This document shows, piece by piece, positions 31,119-41,530 of a DNA stretch of 64,000 bases; the stretch's first letter is position 1; every line of letters starts with the position of its first letter. The translations under genes were made by a program, and so were the position numbers. The stretch spans positions 1,240,001 to 1,304,000 of the forward strand of contig NW_025408668.1 in the NCBI RefSeq assembly GCF_020360975.1, written 5' to 3'. Origin of the DNA: Hirsutella rhossiliensis (Eukaryota > Ascomycota > Sordariomycetes > Hypocreales > Ophiocordycipitaceae). A model generated the notes under the pieces. The model was not told the DNA's origin. It did no database searches and saw only the letters and a list, made by a program, of their open reading frames with translations.

Positions 31119-33566
31119 TCACGCGCCCCATCTCGCGAGCGCATCCGTCTCCAGAGCCGCCGCCGGACCGCCGCCGACGACATTGACCGAGACAGTCTCC
31201 GTCTGCGTCAGCGTCTCCTTCGCCGTCTCGGTGACCGTCTCGACGATGCGCCACGTCTCGAAGACGCGCAGCGTGCTTGTCGACGCGTCGCCGGCGCCGT
31301 CGCGAGCAGCCCGATGGTTGGCCACCACCTCGAGCGACGACGCGCACGGGTCGACCGCCGCCGCCGCCGACTGGGACGAGGGGCTCGGCGAAGGAGCCGC
31401 CGTGGCCATCGTGGCTGTCTTCTGGTGCATGGCGGCCTCGGCCACGGGGTCCTGGGGGTGGTGAGGCATGGCGTGGGCATTGTGGCGCGGCATCACGGGC
31501 TGGAAAGCGGCCGGATCGTACGCCGGGCGGGCGCCCCGGACGGCTAGCATTAGGATGAGGGCGCTGAGCAGCGCAATCATGACGTTCTTCTTATCCTGCA
31601 GCAGTACCTTGCCGGCCTCGAGCACCAGCTCCGGGAAAGAGGCCGTCTTGTAGGCTTGCTGCTGCCTGTCTTGGCGCCGCGAAGATGACTCGGCGGACGG
31701 CGGCGAGGGGGTCATGTCGTGGGCCACGAAATCGCTTTCGTGGTCGCGGGTGTTTTCTCGGCGTGGCTGCGGCGAGCGCCCGTAAATCTCCCGCAGTCGT
31801 TCCTCCTCGTGCTCGGCACGGTGGTCCTCCATCGGGGCCGGACTGGAGTTGGGTGGCGCCTCATCGGGTCGAGGCGGCGATGAGCACAGCTCATGCTCGA
31901 GCTCTGGATCCTGTGCCTGCTCCAGAAACGACTCGTCGTCCTCGTCGGGCTGTTCATCTGGCCCAGCCACTTCTGTTTCCTCCACCTCGTCCTCTCCATC
32001 ATCCTCGTCGTATTCCGTCTCCGAGGCTTCGCGGTGCTCGTCGGCCAGGGCCCGTTCCATCTCCAAGGCCCTCTCCTGCTCCGCCGACACGTGGACGAGC
32101 TCGTCCTGCAAGGCGGCGTCGACAATGGGCTCGAGCTCGACGTCGACGCGCTCCATCTCCTTCCAGCAGGCCTCCCAGGCGCCGGCACGCATAAGGCCGT
32201 TGCTAGCGTAGACCTTGACGCGGAAGACCTTGCCCTGGCCCAGGGAGTCGTACCTGACCTCGGAGTGGCAGGTGCGGCACCAGTGAGCCTTGTCCAAGCT
32301 GGCCCGGGGCGCCGGGGCGCCGTCAGCGTAGTCTTCTTCATCGTCGACGTCGTCGGGCAGGGACATTTCGTTGGCGGGGCCCAAGTAATGTCCACATTCC
32401 AGGATGCGAGCCCGGCGGCGCAGGGGCAGCTCGAGGGCCTCGAGCAAGCGCTCCTCGAGGACCTCGTAGTCGTTTTGCGGATGTGGCAGCAGGATGCCGC
32501 GGTCCGAGACGGTATCACCGGTGCGGTCCTGCAGCTGGCCCCAGGCCTCGCGCAGCGTCTTTGCCTCGGGGCTCAGGTCGGCGGGCGAGGCGCGGTCCAG
32601 GACGGCGCCCCAGGCCCAGCGCAGGGGCAGCAGGGTGACGTGGAGCAGGACGAGGGGCGGGGTGGCGCGCTTGAACCTGGGGGGCGTCTTCTTGGGCGAG
32701 TACTGGGCCATGATGCTGGGCGAGGCGAGGCGCGAGACGGTGGGCAGCGGGGTGCGGCGGGCGGAGCGGGGGGTGCCGAGGTTGGAGGCCGGGGGTGAGG
32801 CCATCTGCATGGCCTGGACGGAGGAGGGGGATCGGAAAGGAGGCCTCGGGGTGCCGCGGATGGTGGCCATGAAGTGTTCGTCGTGGTCCGAGGGGGGGAT
32901 GTCGGAGATGCGCGGGGAGCGGACGCGCTGAGTGATGTTTCGCTGGGACAGCGTCTGTTCAATCTTTGTCTGCTCCGCCTCGGACATGGAGCCGAGGGAG
33001 CTACGGGGACTGTGGTCGCTGAAGACGTCGTCCTCGTGTTCGTGATGGGAGCTGCTGTCTCCGGCCTCGTCGGCGGGAGACTTGCGGACGTGGTCGTCGC
33101 CGTCGTTGCTCCCAGCGCCGCTCGACACGACGCTGTGGCCGGCGACTGATTCGGCCCCGTCGCACGACTGGTTCTGCTCCTCGGCGGCTTCGTGGGAAGA
33201 GGACGGCTGGCGATGATGGCGGCTGCCGACGTGCTCGACAATGTCGCGGGCGGCGGCGTGAATCAGGGCCTCGGTGCGGCGCGACGCACGGCGGCTGCTC
33301 ATCTGCGAGGCGGCAGAGCGACACCCGGAGCCTTCTTCGTCTGCCTCCTCCTTCTCCAGGCTCCCCGCTTCGTTCTCTTGCTGTTGGTGGTCCGAGTGGT
33401 TTGCTTCATCGAGCTCCTGGCCCGCGTGCTCAAGTGGCGCCGCCTCGTCGTCGACTGCCATCTCGTGGTGGTGGTCGATTTCCATTGATGCTGTCAGGGC
33501 CTCGCACGATGGATCGACATGTATGTCAAAATCGGTGTCGGGGTGCAAGTGCCGTCGCCGGGGCAT
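31119..33566 (-). CDS. Large acidic single-pass membrane protein, fungal-specific
   Basis: A single exon of 815 aa begins at the first in-frame ATG (33566, MPRRRHLHPDTDFDIHV); upstream codons are open but lack ATG. The N-terminal third is acidic and Ser-rich. The best-conserved part is the middle (about 315-490): a hydrophobic block LVLLHVTLLPLRWAWGAVLD, then HPQNDYEVLEERLLEALELPL, then ECGHYLGP, and a Cys/His motif HWCRTCHSEVRYD that could bind zinc. After an acidic coiled segment, one transmembrane helix (VMIALLSALILMLAV, about 658-678) leads to a C-terminal tail rich in Thr/Val (VETVTETAKETLTQTETVSV). I recall homologs labelled pathway-specific nitrogen regulator; nothing in the sequence supports that role. 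It is more likely a membrane-anchored, perhaps nuclear or ER, protein. Confidence 0.75.
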   Translation of the reverse strand: MPRRRHLHPDTDFDIHVDPSCEALTASMEIDHHHEMAVDDEAAPLEHAGQELDEANHSDHQQQENEAGSLEKEEADEEGSGCRSAASQMSSRRASRRTEALIHAAARDIVEHVGSRHHRQPSSSHEAAEEQNQSCDGAESVAGHSVVSSGAGSNDGDDHVRKSPADEAGDSSSHHEHEDDVFSDHSPRSSLGSMSEAEQTKIEQTLSQRNITQRVRSPRISDIPPSDHDEHFMATIRGTPRPPFRSPSSVQAMQMASPPASNLGTPRSARRTPLPTVSRLASPSIMAQYSPKKTPPRFKRATPPLVLLHVTLLPLRWAWGAVLDRASPADLSPEAKTLREAWGQLQDRTGDTVSDRGILLPHPQNDYEVLEERLLEALELPLRRRARILECGHYLGPANEMSLPDDVDDEEDYADGAPAPRASLDKAHWCRTCHSEVRYDSLGQGKVFRVKVYASNGLMRAGAWEACWKEMERVDVELEPIVDAALQDELVHVSAEQERALEMERALADEHREASETEYDEDDGEDEVEETEVAGPDEQPDEDDESFLEQAQDPELEHELCSSPPRPDEAPPNSSPAPMEDHRAEHEEERLREIYGRSPQPRRENTRDHESDFVAHDMTPSPPSAESSSRRQDRQQQAYKTASFPELVLEAGKVLLQDKKNVMIALLSALILMLAVRGARPAYDPAAFQPVMPRHNAHAMPHHPQDPVAEAAMHQKTATMATAAPSPSPSSQSAAAAVDPCASSLEVVANHRAARDGAGDASTSTLRVFETWRIVETVTETAKETLTQTETVSVNVVGGGPAAALETDALARWGA

Positions 33567-35225
33567 CAGACGAGGCGGTGAGGCTTGATTATGGTGGAGA
33601 GAGACCACCGCTTGCTTGCTATGGAAGAACAAAAAAGTAAATAAAGAAGGTAAAGTTTTAAAAAAGGACGTCAGGTATCAACAACAGGAACAACGCAGCG
33701 GGCAAGCAAGGACAAAAAGAGCTGCATGTAATTATTAACTGACACGTATGTATGTATGTGCAGTAGCCAGCGCGAGGCCTGGTGGGTGGCCGTTTGGCTT
33801 CACGACGGGATGGTCTGGGGGTTTTGTTTACCGCCGTTGCCGGGCCGACGGCGCGTGGGGTCACCGTCTGGTGCGTCTCCGGTTGGCGTCATGGCTGGAA
33901 ATTAAACCGTCAATTTTGGCGTCGACTTTTTCCCTTTCTTTTCTTTTCTTTGCCTTTCTTTTTCGTTGCCGCCGTCTCTCCTCCTTTTCCCTGCTTCCCA
34001 CTTTTTCCCCGTCCCTTCTCCATCGTGAGCCCATTTCTAGAACAAGGTCGCATTCCGCCTCCTGTTTCACGGGAGAGGCACTCAAACAGCTGTCATACAA
34101 GAAGCCAACATGACGGGCTTCTCGCTTCGTCCAATCTCCACCGCCTGTCTGACTGCACTGTGCGCTTGCTCGGCGGGCTGACGGATACCTACAGGGCGCA
34201 GGCAACCACCTTGTCGTCTCGGCAAACACACACAACAACCGCCTGGATAAGCGCACGCCGTGCATCGACATGCCTTGAGCCAAAAGACGGACGCTCGTTA
34301 GCTGCTGGATGGACCCTCGACGCAACGCCCACCGGAGCGGACCGCGGATGTCAAGCCCCCTGAGCGAGGATCCACCCGCACACCGGACACTCCCGTTGGC
34401 TCCATCTTGTTTACCTATTTAACTTAACTTATGCTTGGTTGTCCTTGTGTGCGTGAGAGAGAGAGAGAGAGCGAGAGAGATGGGGGGAGAGAGGGAGAGA
34501 GAAAGGGGAATCATCCACCAGTACCCCTGAAACGCCATGCCGAGACAGTCTCATCACTCCAACGCTCGCTCCACTGATTCACCCGCCTCCTTGTAGAACC
34601 CTTGGCTGCTCTTGTCCCTGACCATGGTCAAAGACTCCTAAATCGCCGCCTTAGACACAAGCCTCGCCCTCGCGGCCAATGGCCAATGCACAGCGGCCGC
34701 GGCGGCACAGCTCCAAGGCCTACTGGCTCAGCCGCAGGTCTGGCCAGCATAGGCCCCTAGGAAGCTGACGGCGAGCAAAAGGCTGTTGGCCAACCGTCGG
34801 CCCCTCCCCCCTGTGCCGGCTCTTGGCTCTGCTCTGCTCTCCTCGCCTCGCCGTCATCCCGCAGGCGCCATCGCGTCTCCCAGGCGACCACCAACCGATG
34901 GCAAACATTTTCTTCCTCTCAACAAGGACAAACGCAAAAAGGGTCCAAGAGACGGCCTTGGCACACGAGTTCGTTTCAAGAAGTGTATTCCGTGACGCCA
35001 AGATCAATGGCGGCAACCGTCATGATCCATAACTCATGCACGCCGGCTCTGTCTCGCGCCGCTTCGACAGCTTTCCTCTCGCCGCCGGCTCAACAAAAAA
35101 GCAAAGATGATTCAACCAACCTCCCCTTCCCAACCTCCACTATTCAGCCCCCCCCGTCTCCCCTTCTCGCTTGCCCTCTAGACCTAGGTACCAAACCAAG
35201 TGGAGAACATGCAAGTAAAGGCCGC
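33567..35225. other. Intergenic region with GA microsatellite
   Basis: This is upstream of the acidic membrane protein. It holds a CT-rich tract around 33920-34020 and a GA repeat at 34454-34505. No coding frame is recognised. Confidence 0.45.
34454..34505 (+). repeat. GA-rich microsatellite
   Basis: About 50 bases of nearly pure GA dinucleotides, interrupted by a short G run. Confidence 0.9.
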
Positions 35226-35724
35226 CTAGAGATCCTCGCACGCGTCCGTGGTGACGGTGACCGTCTCCGTCTTGGTCGGCTGCGGGGCCGTCGTCGTCAC
35301 CGCCGTGATGCCCCAGCACGAGCAGGCCGACGAGTAGTTGCGGAGCTCCCGGCACCCCGGGGCGTAGGCCGGGATGACCGTCGGGGACTCGGTGGCCGCC
35401 CGGTACTCGAGAGCGCCGTCCCGGCGCACGTGCGCCGCCTCCCCGTGAGTCGCCGTGACGGTGACGGTTGTTGTCCTGTGTCTGTCGTCAGTGTCTCTCT
35501 CTCTGTTTGCGGTGTAAGAGCGGCCCTCACGTCGCGTCCGGGACCACCGTCGTCTTCATGAAGTTGGAGCAGTCGGCCCGGCGGGAGGAAATGGGCGTCA
35601 GGCCGGGCCGGGTGCCCGTGACCTGCCGGGCGCAGTTGTCGCCACCGCAGTGTCCGTCGCGGGCCTGAATGGCACCGGCCAGGGCCGCCACGGCGAATGC
35701 TGGTACGAGGGTGACGGCCTTCAT
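35226..35724 (-). CDS. Small secreted cysteine-containing protein
   Basis: Two exons on the minus strand, 35724-35531 and 35475-35226 (intron 55 nt), give 147 aa. The first 21 residues (MKAVTLVPAFAVAALAGAIQA) are a clear signal peptide. The mature protein has seven Cys, at 26, 31, 52, 106, 116, 118 and 144. Two Thr/Val-rich stretches are present: TTTTVTVTAT across the splice junction and TKTETVTVTT near the end. The segment CRELRNYSSACSCWGIT is a pattern I know from fungal secreted or cell-wall proteins of unknown function. It is probably extracellular or wall-associated and O-glycosylated. It has no GPI-type hydrophobic C-terminus. A virulence or effector role cannot be inferred from this alone. 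Confidence 0.75.
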
Positions 35725-38637
35725 CTCAAACTCGGAACTGCGGAAATGAGTGGTGGAGTAATTAGTACTTGGTATAGATGAACGCGTCGAGGTTGGCGTC
35801 GGGATAGGGGAAACCCGCTGGATCTTGAAAGGAGAGACAATGGCAGGGCAGCTAGTGAGGAGGAAACAGGTTGGGAGAGAGGCAGCCAAGGCCGAGTTAT
35901 ATTTCCAGGTGGCAAGACGATAAAGCGTCTGCCGTCTCCTCATCTCCTTTTTTTTCTCCTCCCGGTCTCGGCTCGCCGCTCCGTGGCGGATGCAGCCGAG
36001 TCGGCAACGTGCCCTCGCTCCGGCTGGCCCTCTGCACTGCATCTTCTGCACCCCCAACCACACACGGAAGAACCATGATATCTCAGCTCCCTTCCCGGTC
36101 CGGAGGATTCGAGGGCAAGCAAGTGATTCTCTTGCATGGGGTCAGGAGGGGTTTCTCTCTACCTCTTCCTCTTGCGTGTACGCTCCCGCAGTGCTGTCTC
36201 TCTCTGTCTCGACTTTGCCGAGGCGTTCTGGGCCTGACTCAGGACCGCCGCCTGCCCATCGCGGACGAGACCTCCTACATCAGGAAGGTCGATGCACATG
36301 AGGACAAGCACGAAAGAGGGGCGGAGTGGAGGGGGGAGGGGTTCCCCAGACTCTGCACTCACTCTTCACGGCATCCATACGACAAAGTCCCTGAGCATTT
36401 GGGACATAACACACGACAGGAACCATCGAACCGATCGAGCTGAATTACAACTTCTTGCCCGGAGTGTCAGATGCAATGGGAGGAAGCGAGCTTCAAAGAC
36501 CTCGGCGTTACGGGTCATGTACGAAGTAGATAAGATGGTTAGGATGGTGCGGAGAGGTGGATGAACCCCTGGGCTTACAAACTAATGTCAGGAACCGCGA
36601 GTGTCCAGCTGATTCTGTTCCCTCCCGATGCAGGTGGCCCCCGTACTGCCTACAGAGTTGCATCGGTCTAGCCGCCAAGTCGACACTCTGTGATGCAAGC
36701 CGTATCTCACGCAAGTCCGGCAAGTTATCAGCTGCCTTGAAGAGTCAACACTCCTCGATACGATTATGGGGTACGGACTTCGCTCGGGCTGGCCCGTAAA
36801 AAGGAGCACAGACTTAAACAAGAAAGTCGTATCCGTCGAACCCCTCCCCCCCCCCTGTCGATCTGATCACGTTGGACGATGCCCCGGCCAGGCTTTGGGC
36901 GCTTCCGCTACGTTATTGATGCAGGCCGGGTTCTTCTTGGTTGCTGTGCAAGTGGATCGCTGTTTGATGATGAATCTCGACGAGGAGTTGAGCACGGTAT
37001 CACGAACCAAGCAGCTGGCCTCGACGCGGGCCGCAGGCCAACCATCGCAATCTCCACCGGCTTCCTCGTGGAGTCCTGTGAGTTTGATGACTGCCAAGGA
37101 CGGCGTGAGACAGTGGAAGAGTTGTGAAGAGGAGACAATGGGGAGGCGAAAGGTGGCGGAGGAGCAGTTGCACCAACCACGCCATCGAGGCGCTCGCCTG
37201 CATGAACACCCCACAAGCTAATCGGGCGTCGAGAATCAGGGAAACGGTACGAGTCGGAAGTTCGCGACTCTCTTTCTGTACATGCCGACCCTCAAGTCTA
37301 ACCTGCTTGAAGCCCTACCCTTCCCCATGTACGCCTCGATGCTTCCAGCTTGCCCTGTGCCCGAACATTCCGAAGATGGCAGTCCGGCGACGGCCAAAGC
37401 AACGACGAGGGAATGTGGACCGGCAGGATCAGCCTCCTGTCTCCGGCCAACGCCGTTGGGCGATTTAGGTTGCCACAGCGCTGGCCAGGCCGTTGGCTGG
37501 CCTTCTGCCGACTCCAGCCCAGTCTCCGCCCGGGCTGCGATAATTGGGACAGTTCTCATTGAATGCGAGAAACTGGCGCGATAATGTGCGAGATTGTTAG
37601 GGCGGCACGGACTCGGCTCGGGGGGCTCTCTGTTGGCCATAGACAATGCCAGCCCGTTCATAGAGCTTCTCTACCTGTAGTAGTCCACCTCCCTACGGGC
37701 CTCCAAATACGCCTCATTCTATCACTTTCACTCCTGTTCTAACAGGTAGTGTCAGACTCTGCTCGGCCTGCATGGCACCGAACCTAATCCTCCTCCCGGG
37801 GTGACTGTGTCGGACCGGCGGCTCTGCGTTTGCATTCGGAACGCTGTACCCGTTGGTCAGAGGATGTTACTCTCTGACTTGTGACACTTTATTCACCAAA
37901 TGGTGTTTTCTTGCTCGCTCTCCGAGCAAAACTGTCCGTATAACTTGCCTGTATGTTGGCGGACTCCTTGGCCGTGAACCGTTAACTGCTCGAGTCCCCT
38001 ACTGTTGTTGTTGATAGGCGCGGCATATGCCAACAAAGGATCTAGCTGCGCGAGACATGATCCGCCATTGCTGCAGATTTCCCATCGTATCCGACGTGAG
38101 CTTGACTGAGACCCATCCTCGGATTTATGGCATCATGCAGCCGCCGGTGGAAGCGAGCCTGGTTGTTCGCCTCCAGTTCAAGACACTCGCCTACTGGCTG
38201 CGTCGTCGCTCTTCCGACCCTGAGACCTTGACTGACGAGCAGGCCTCTCTGCTCGTCTCGTTTCGTCTTACTTTATACTCTCAGCTCTCAGCCCAGTGCC
38301 GGCACGACTGTATCAGAAGTCGGCAAGTATACAGCCCCGTGATCGATGCCACAGCTGCATGTGTCCAAGGATATAGATTAATGCATCCATCTCGAGTCCC
38401 GCTATGTAGAGAGTGGCTTCATCTTTTGGCTTGACCGCCAAGCCGTGAAAACGGGCAAATAGTTAGACGAAACATGCATCCAACCCCCGTCAACCCCGAC
38501 ATCATTGTCCGTGCCGCCAGGGCAGCCCCTTGAAGCATCGGTCCATGATGCATTACATGTAATTTACACATAAGCCCCCTCGTCCACTCATCAACGCGTT
38601 GCCTCCATCAAAGGCTCTTCATCCAAAAAGTCATACA
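35725..38637. other. Intergenic region, no gene recognised
   Basis: About 2.9 kb contains only short overlapping frames. The longest isolated one (38027-38434, 135 codons) shows no motif. The region covers the promoter of the secreted-protein gene and the 3' flank of the Cys-rich membrane protein. Confidence 0.4.
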
Positions 38638-40170
38638 TCAATCATAACGCGCGGGCTTTTCTTCATCCACCACATCCAGCCTCGATGCTGCGACGGTGTT
38701 GGCCCATCCATCAATCCTCGTCATCTGATGCTGGCTATAAGCAGGTGGTGGCGGCCGCCCAACCCATCCCTGCACGCCGGCATCCAGCCTCGACCAGTCG
38801 CCGGCGGCCGCCGAGGCCATGGCCGAAGGCGAGCTCGGCAGCTCAGCAATCCAGGGCTGGGCTTCGAGTTCGGCCGGCGGCGCTCGCTCCCGGGCGCTGC
38901 CCATGTCGACGCTGCTCGACACGTCGGACAAGTCGCTCAAGGCCCGCGCATGGCGGCCGCCGTACACGGGAGACGATTCATGGCTCGCATGGCTGATGGA
39001 CGGCGCCGGCATGCCCCGATGCTCGCTATACGTGGCCGGGGACCGTCCTGAGGCGTGGTCATAGTAGCCCCTTTCGGCAGGGGTCGTGGGCGTCTGCTCC
39101 GTCAATGCCAGCTCCGTGCTGCCGTGGACAGACGGTGGCTCGACTCTGCCTGGACTCGGCCGGGTGCGGGACGTGCAAGGGGTCGTCACGATTGCATCCA
39201 CGCTCATGGCGTCGGCGTCCCAGTCGGCCTTCTGGAGATTCATGGTGTGCGAGCCCGATGACATTTCGGGCTGCCGTCGCCCCTCTTTAGCCGTCGAGCT
39301 GTTTCTCCGGAATCGCTTCCAGAGCAGAAATGCGGCGAGGAGAACGAGGATGGCAAAAGACACGCAGCCGGCGACGATGCCGCCCAGTTGTGCCGGTGAG
39401 ATTCCGCTGTTGCTTCCCCCTGGAGGCGACACCTTGGGAATGGCGGCCGGATAGTATTTGAGCACTTTCTGGTCCTCGCTGTCCATATCTGGGTCCACTT
39501 CCGGAAAGGCAGTCGGTGACGCGGGCGATGCCAAGGCCGTGGCTGTCGTGGTCAGCTCGGTAACGAGGCCCTGCTCCGTCGTTGTGATGACCATGGTCCT
39601 GGTCACGGGAGCTGCATTTGTCGAATAGCATTGGTCGACGGCACAGCCCATGCCATTCGGGCAGCAGCCGTAGTTCATCGACGAAGGACACAGATACTGG
39701 CTCGCGGGACAGCCAAATGTGTATGGCGAGCCGGACGGAGGCACGCAATTGCCGGCTCTCTGACACATATAACCATCCGGACAGCAACCGCCTGCTCCAT
39801 GTTAGCACTGAGACTGGTATCAGGGCATGAGCCATAAATGGGACAAGATAGAGAGGAGGCTGTAGTCACCTCCATACACTGCCGCGCAGGCATACCATCC
39901 GACCTTGGTACCGCACGTCGATGGCCCCTTTGTTGTCGCATAGCAGCTCTCCCTGGCACACTCGTAGTTTCCGGGGCAGCAGTTGCCGCCCAGGCTGCTG
40001 GGACACAGCTTCATATCGGTGCCGCAGACATTGCTGGCGTCCCTCGGGTGCATCCGACTGCGCCTTGTGGTCTGGGCCCCCTTGCCGATGCGATGGATTC
40101 CGTCAGGGCCCCCGGGAGCCTTAGATTTGACGACTGACGCCAGGAGAGCGAGAAGGAGGGTTTGGCGCAT
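38638..40170 (-). CDS. Cys-rich single-span surface protein
   Basis: Two exons on the minus strand, 40170-39870 and 39791-38638 (intron 78 nt), give 484 aa. There is a signal peptide (MRQTLLLALLASVVKS). A Cys-rich ectodomain (about 49-156) has repeated patterns of the type LCPSS-x-CCP-x-G-x-C. A Thr/Ser-rich stalk (157-195) follows, then one transmembrane helix (about 237-258, GGIVAGCVSFAILVLLAAF) with a following KRFRR stop-transfer. A cytoplasmic tail of about 220 residues is rich in Ser, Pro and Ala and ends in KPARYD. This is type I topology and resembles fungal surface sensors or receptors of unknown ligand. The frame is supported by the intron, which joins two halves of one Cys repeat (GGCCPDGYMC). 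Role unknown. Confidence 0.82.
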
Positions 40171-41249
40171 CGCTGCTGCTCATGATATGTCGCAAGCCTT
40201 CCGTCCGCTGTGGACGTACGGGTGTCGACGGCGAGAAAAGCTGCGGAGAAGAAACGCTGCGTCCGGCCGGCCGGGTGGAAGTGTTTTCGGCTGGCTCGCC
40301 GCTGTCCGAGCTTCTAAGATCCCAGAACAATAGTTTGTCGGGACTGGTCGCTCGCTTCTCACTATGCTCCAGACTCATATGCTGATATTGAACACTGAAG
40401 TTGGAACCCGTTGCACGCTCCGTTCGAGTATTTTCTTCGGGGATTTGGATGGTGCCCAGGTTGCCTGATGTCAAGTCGACATCGTCTCGTTCAGACCCGG
40501 ACCGTGAGATCGTTCTGGGATAGCTGAGCGGGGCTAGAGGAGGGGACAAGATCGACGCTCGGATCTCAAGTCGCTCTGAGCTAAAGTTGCCAAAGTAAAA
40601 GCCTTGGGTGTTGCCTGGGAGCCGAAGGGTGCCAACCAACTTCGATCCCACAAATCTGGGCATCGTTGCGGAGAGCTAAGCCTGTCGAAGTCTGTCATGT
40701 AGCTGCTGGCTATAAGAGATCCCATCGTTTCAGAAATTACTATCGAAACTTGGAGGGGAATAGGATGATACTATGTAAACGCAAGTCAAATACAAACCGC
40801 ACCCTAGGACCCCACGAGAGGCTGAGCGGAGACAACCCGGTTCAAAGAGGCCCGGCGACTGGAATAGACGGGTGGGGACATGAATACGGAGAGAAGGAGA
40901 AAATGGGACATCCATGTTGGGCATACGTTGCTGACGTGCGTACGTTGTTTTGTCCGCAGCTATCGCGCGAGCTGCTCCCAGGCGAGCGGCGCGTCATTGA
41001 TCTTGATGAGTACGGCGTGGGGACACAAATCCGCTGGCTGAGGGTGATACACTCTGGTGCCACACACCCGGTGTAGGGGCTTGTCGTCCCGCGTGCAGAA
41101 GGCTGGTCTATGCCGTGCATCGCGACGGGACAGGGGACGGCAGCTGAGACTTCGGTCCGACGAGGACGGAAGACTGGTTGGCATGGTAGGGTTTCCAGGA
41201 AGAGAACGAGGCTGAGGGACGATTGTAGTGGTAAGAAAGGAGTACCCTT
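40171..41249. other. Intergenic region upstream of the Cys-rich surface protein
   Basis: A 180-codon minus-strand frame (40663-40121) runs through the leader and overlaps the signal-peptide codons of the next gene in another frame, so I do not treat it as a gene. The rest has short frames only. Confidence 0.35.
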
Positions 41250-41269
41250 TTGATTCACTCATTTTGATC

Positions 41270-41530
41270 CCTCAAGCCCAGTTGTCTTGTCACGTCGATC
41301 TGTAGAAGAGTATGATCTGCCCCTGAGTGTCAGCGCAATAGCATCATGGAGAGCGTTGACGAGGGAATTAGCAGTCAACCCAAGCATCTGATCACGAGAA
41401 CAAGTTGACGCGAGAGGAAAAGAGCTTACTTCAATACTCGCGAGGCCAGCAACCGATCCCGCGGCTCCGTTCCTGGCAGCAACGTCAAACAGCGGGTTCC
41501 CCTGGCCGTCGCTCGTGTTGATGGGCGGGT
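41270..41530 (-). pseudogene. Ankyrin-repeat-like fragment
   Basis: On the minus strand, a stretch at about 41520-41420 translates as DGQGNPLFDVAARNGAAGSVAGL. This fits the ankyrin consensus (D-x-x-G-N-x-P-L-x-x-A-A-R-x-G) well. A stop lies shortly upstream, and a GTAAGC donor follows at about 41421. A possible continuation starts with MLGLTANSLVNALHDAIALT and ends near 41270. No other repeats or start were found, so this looks like a gene relic or an unresolved small gene. Confidence 0.35.

Noticed and set aside
38027..38434. 135-codon plus frame in the intergenic region
   Set aside because: It starts with an ATG but has no motif or splicing evidence, and its composition is not distinctive.
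40121..40663. 180-codon minus frame overlapping the start of the Cys-rich surface protein
   Set aside because: It overlaps the signal-peptide codons in another frame and has no family features. It is at best leader sequence.
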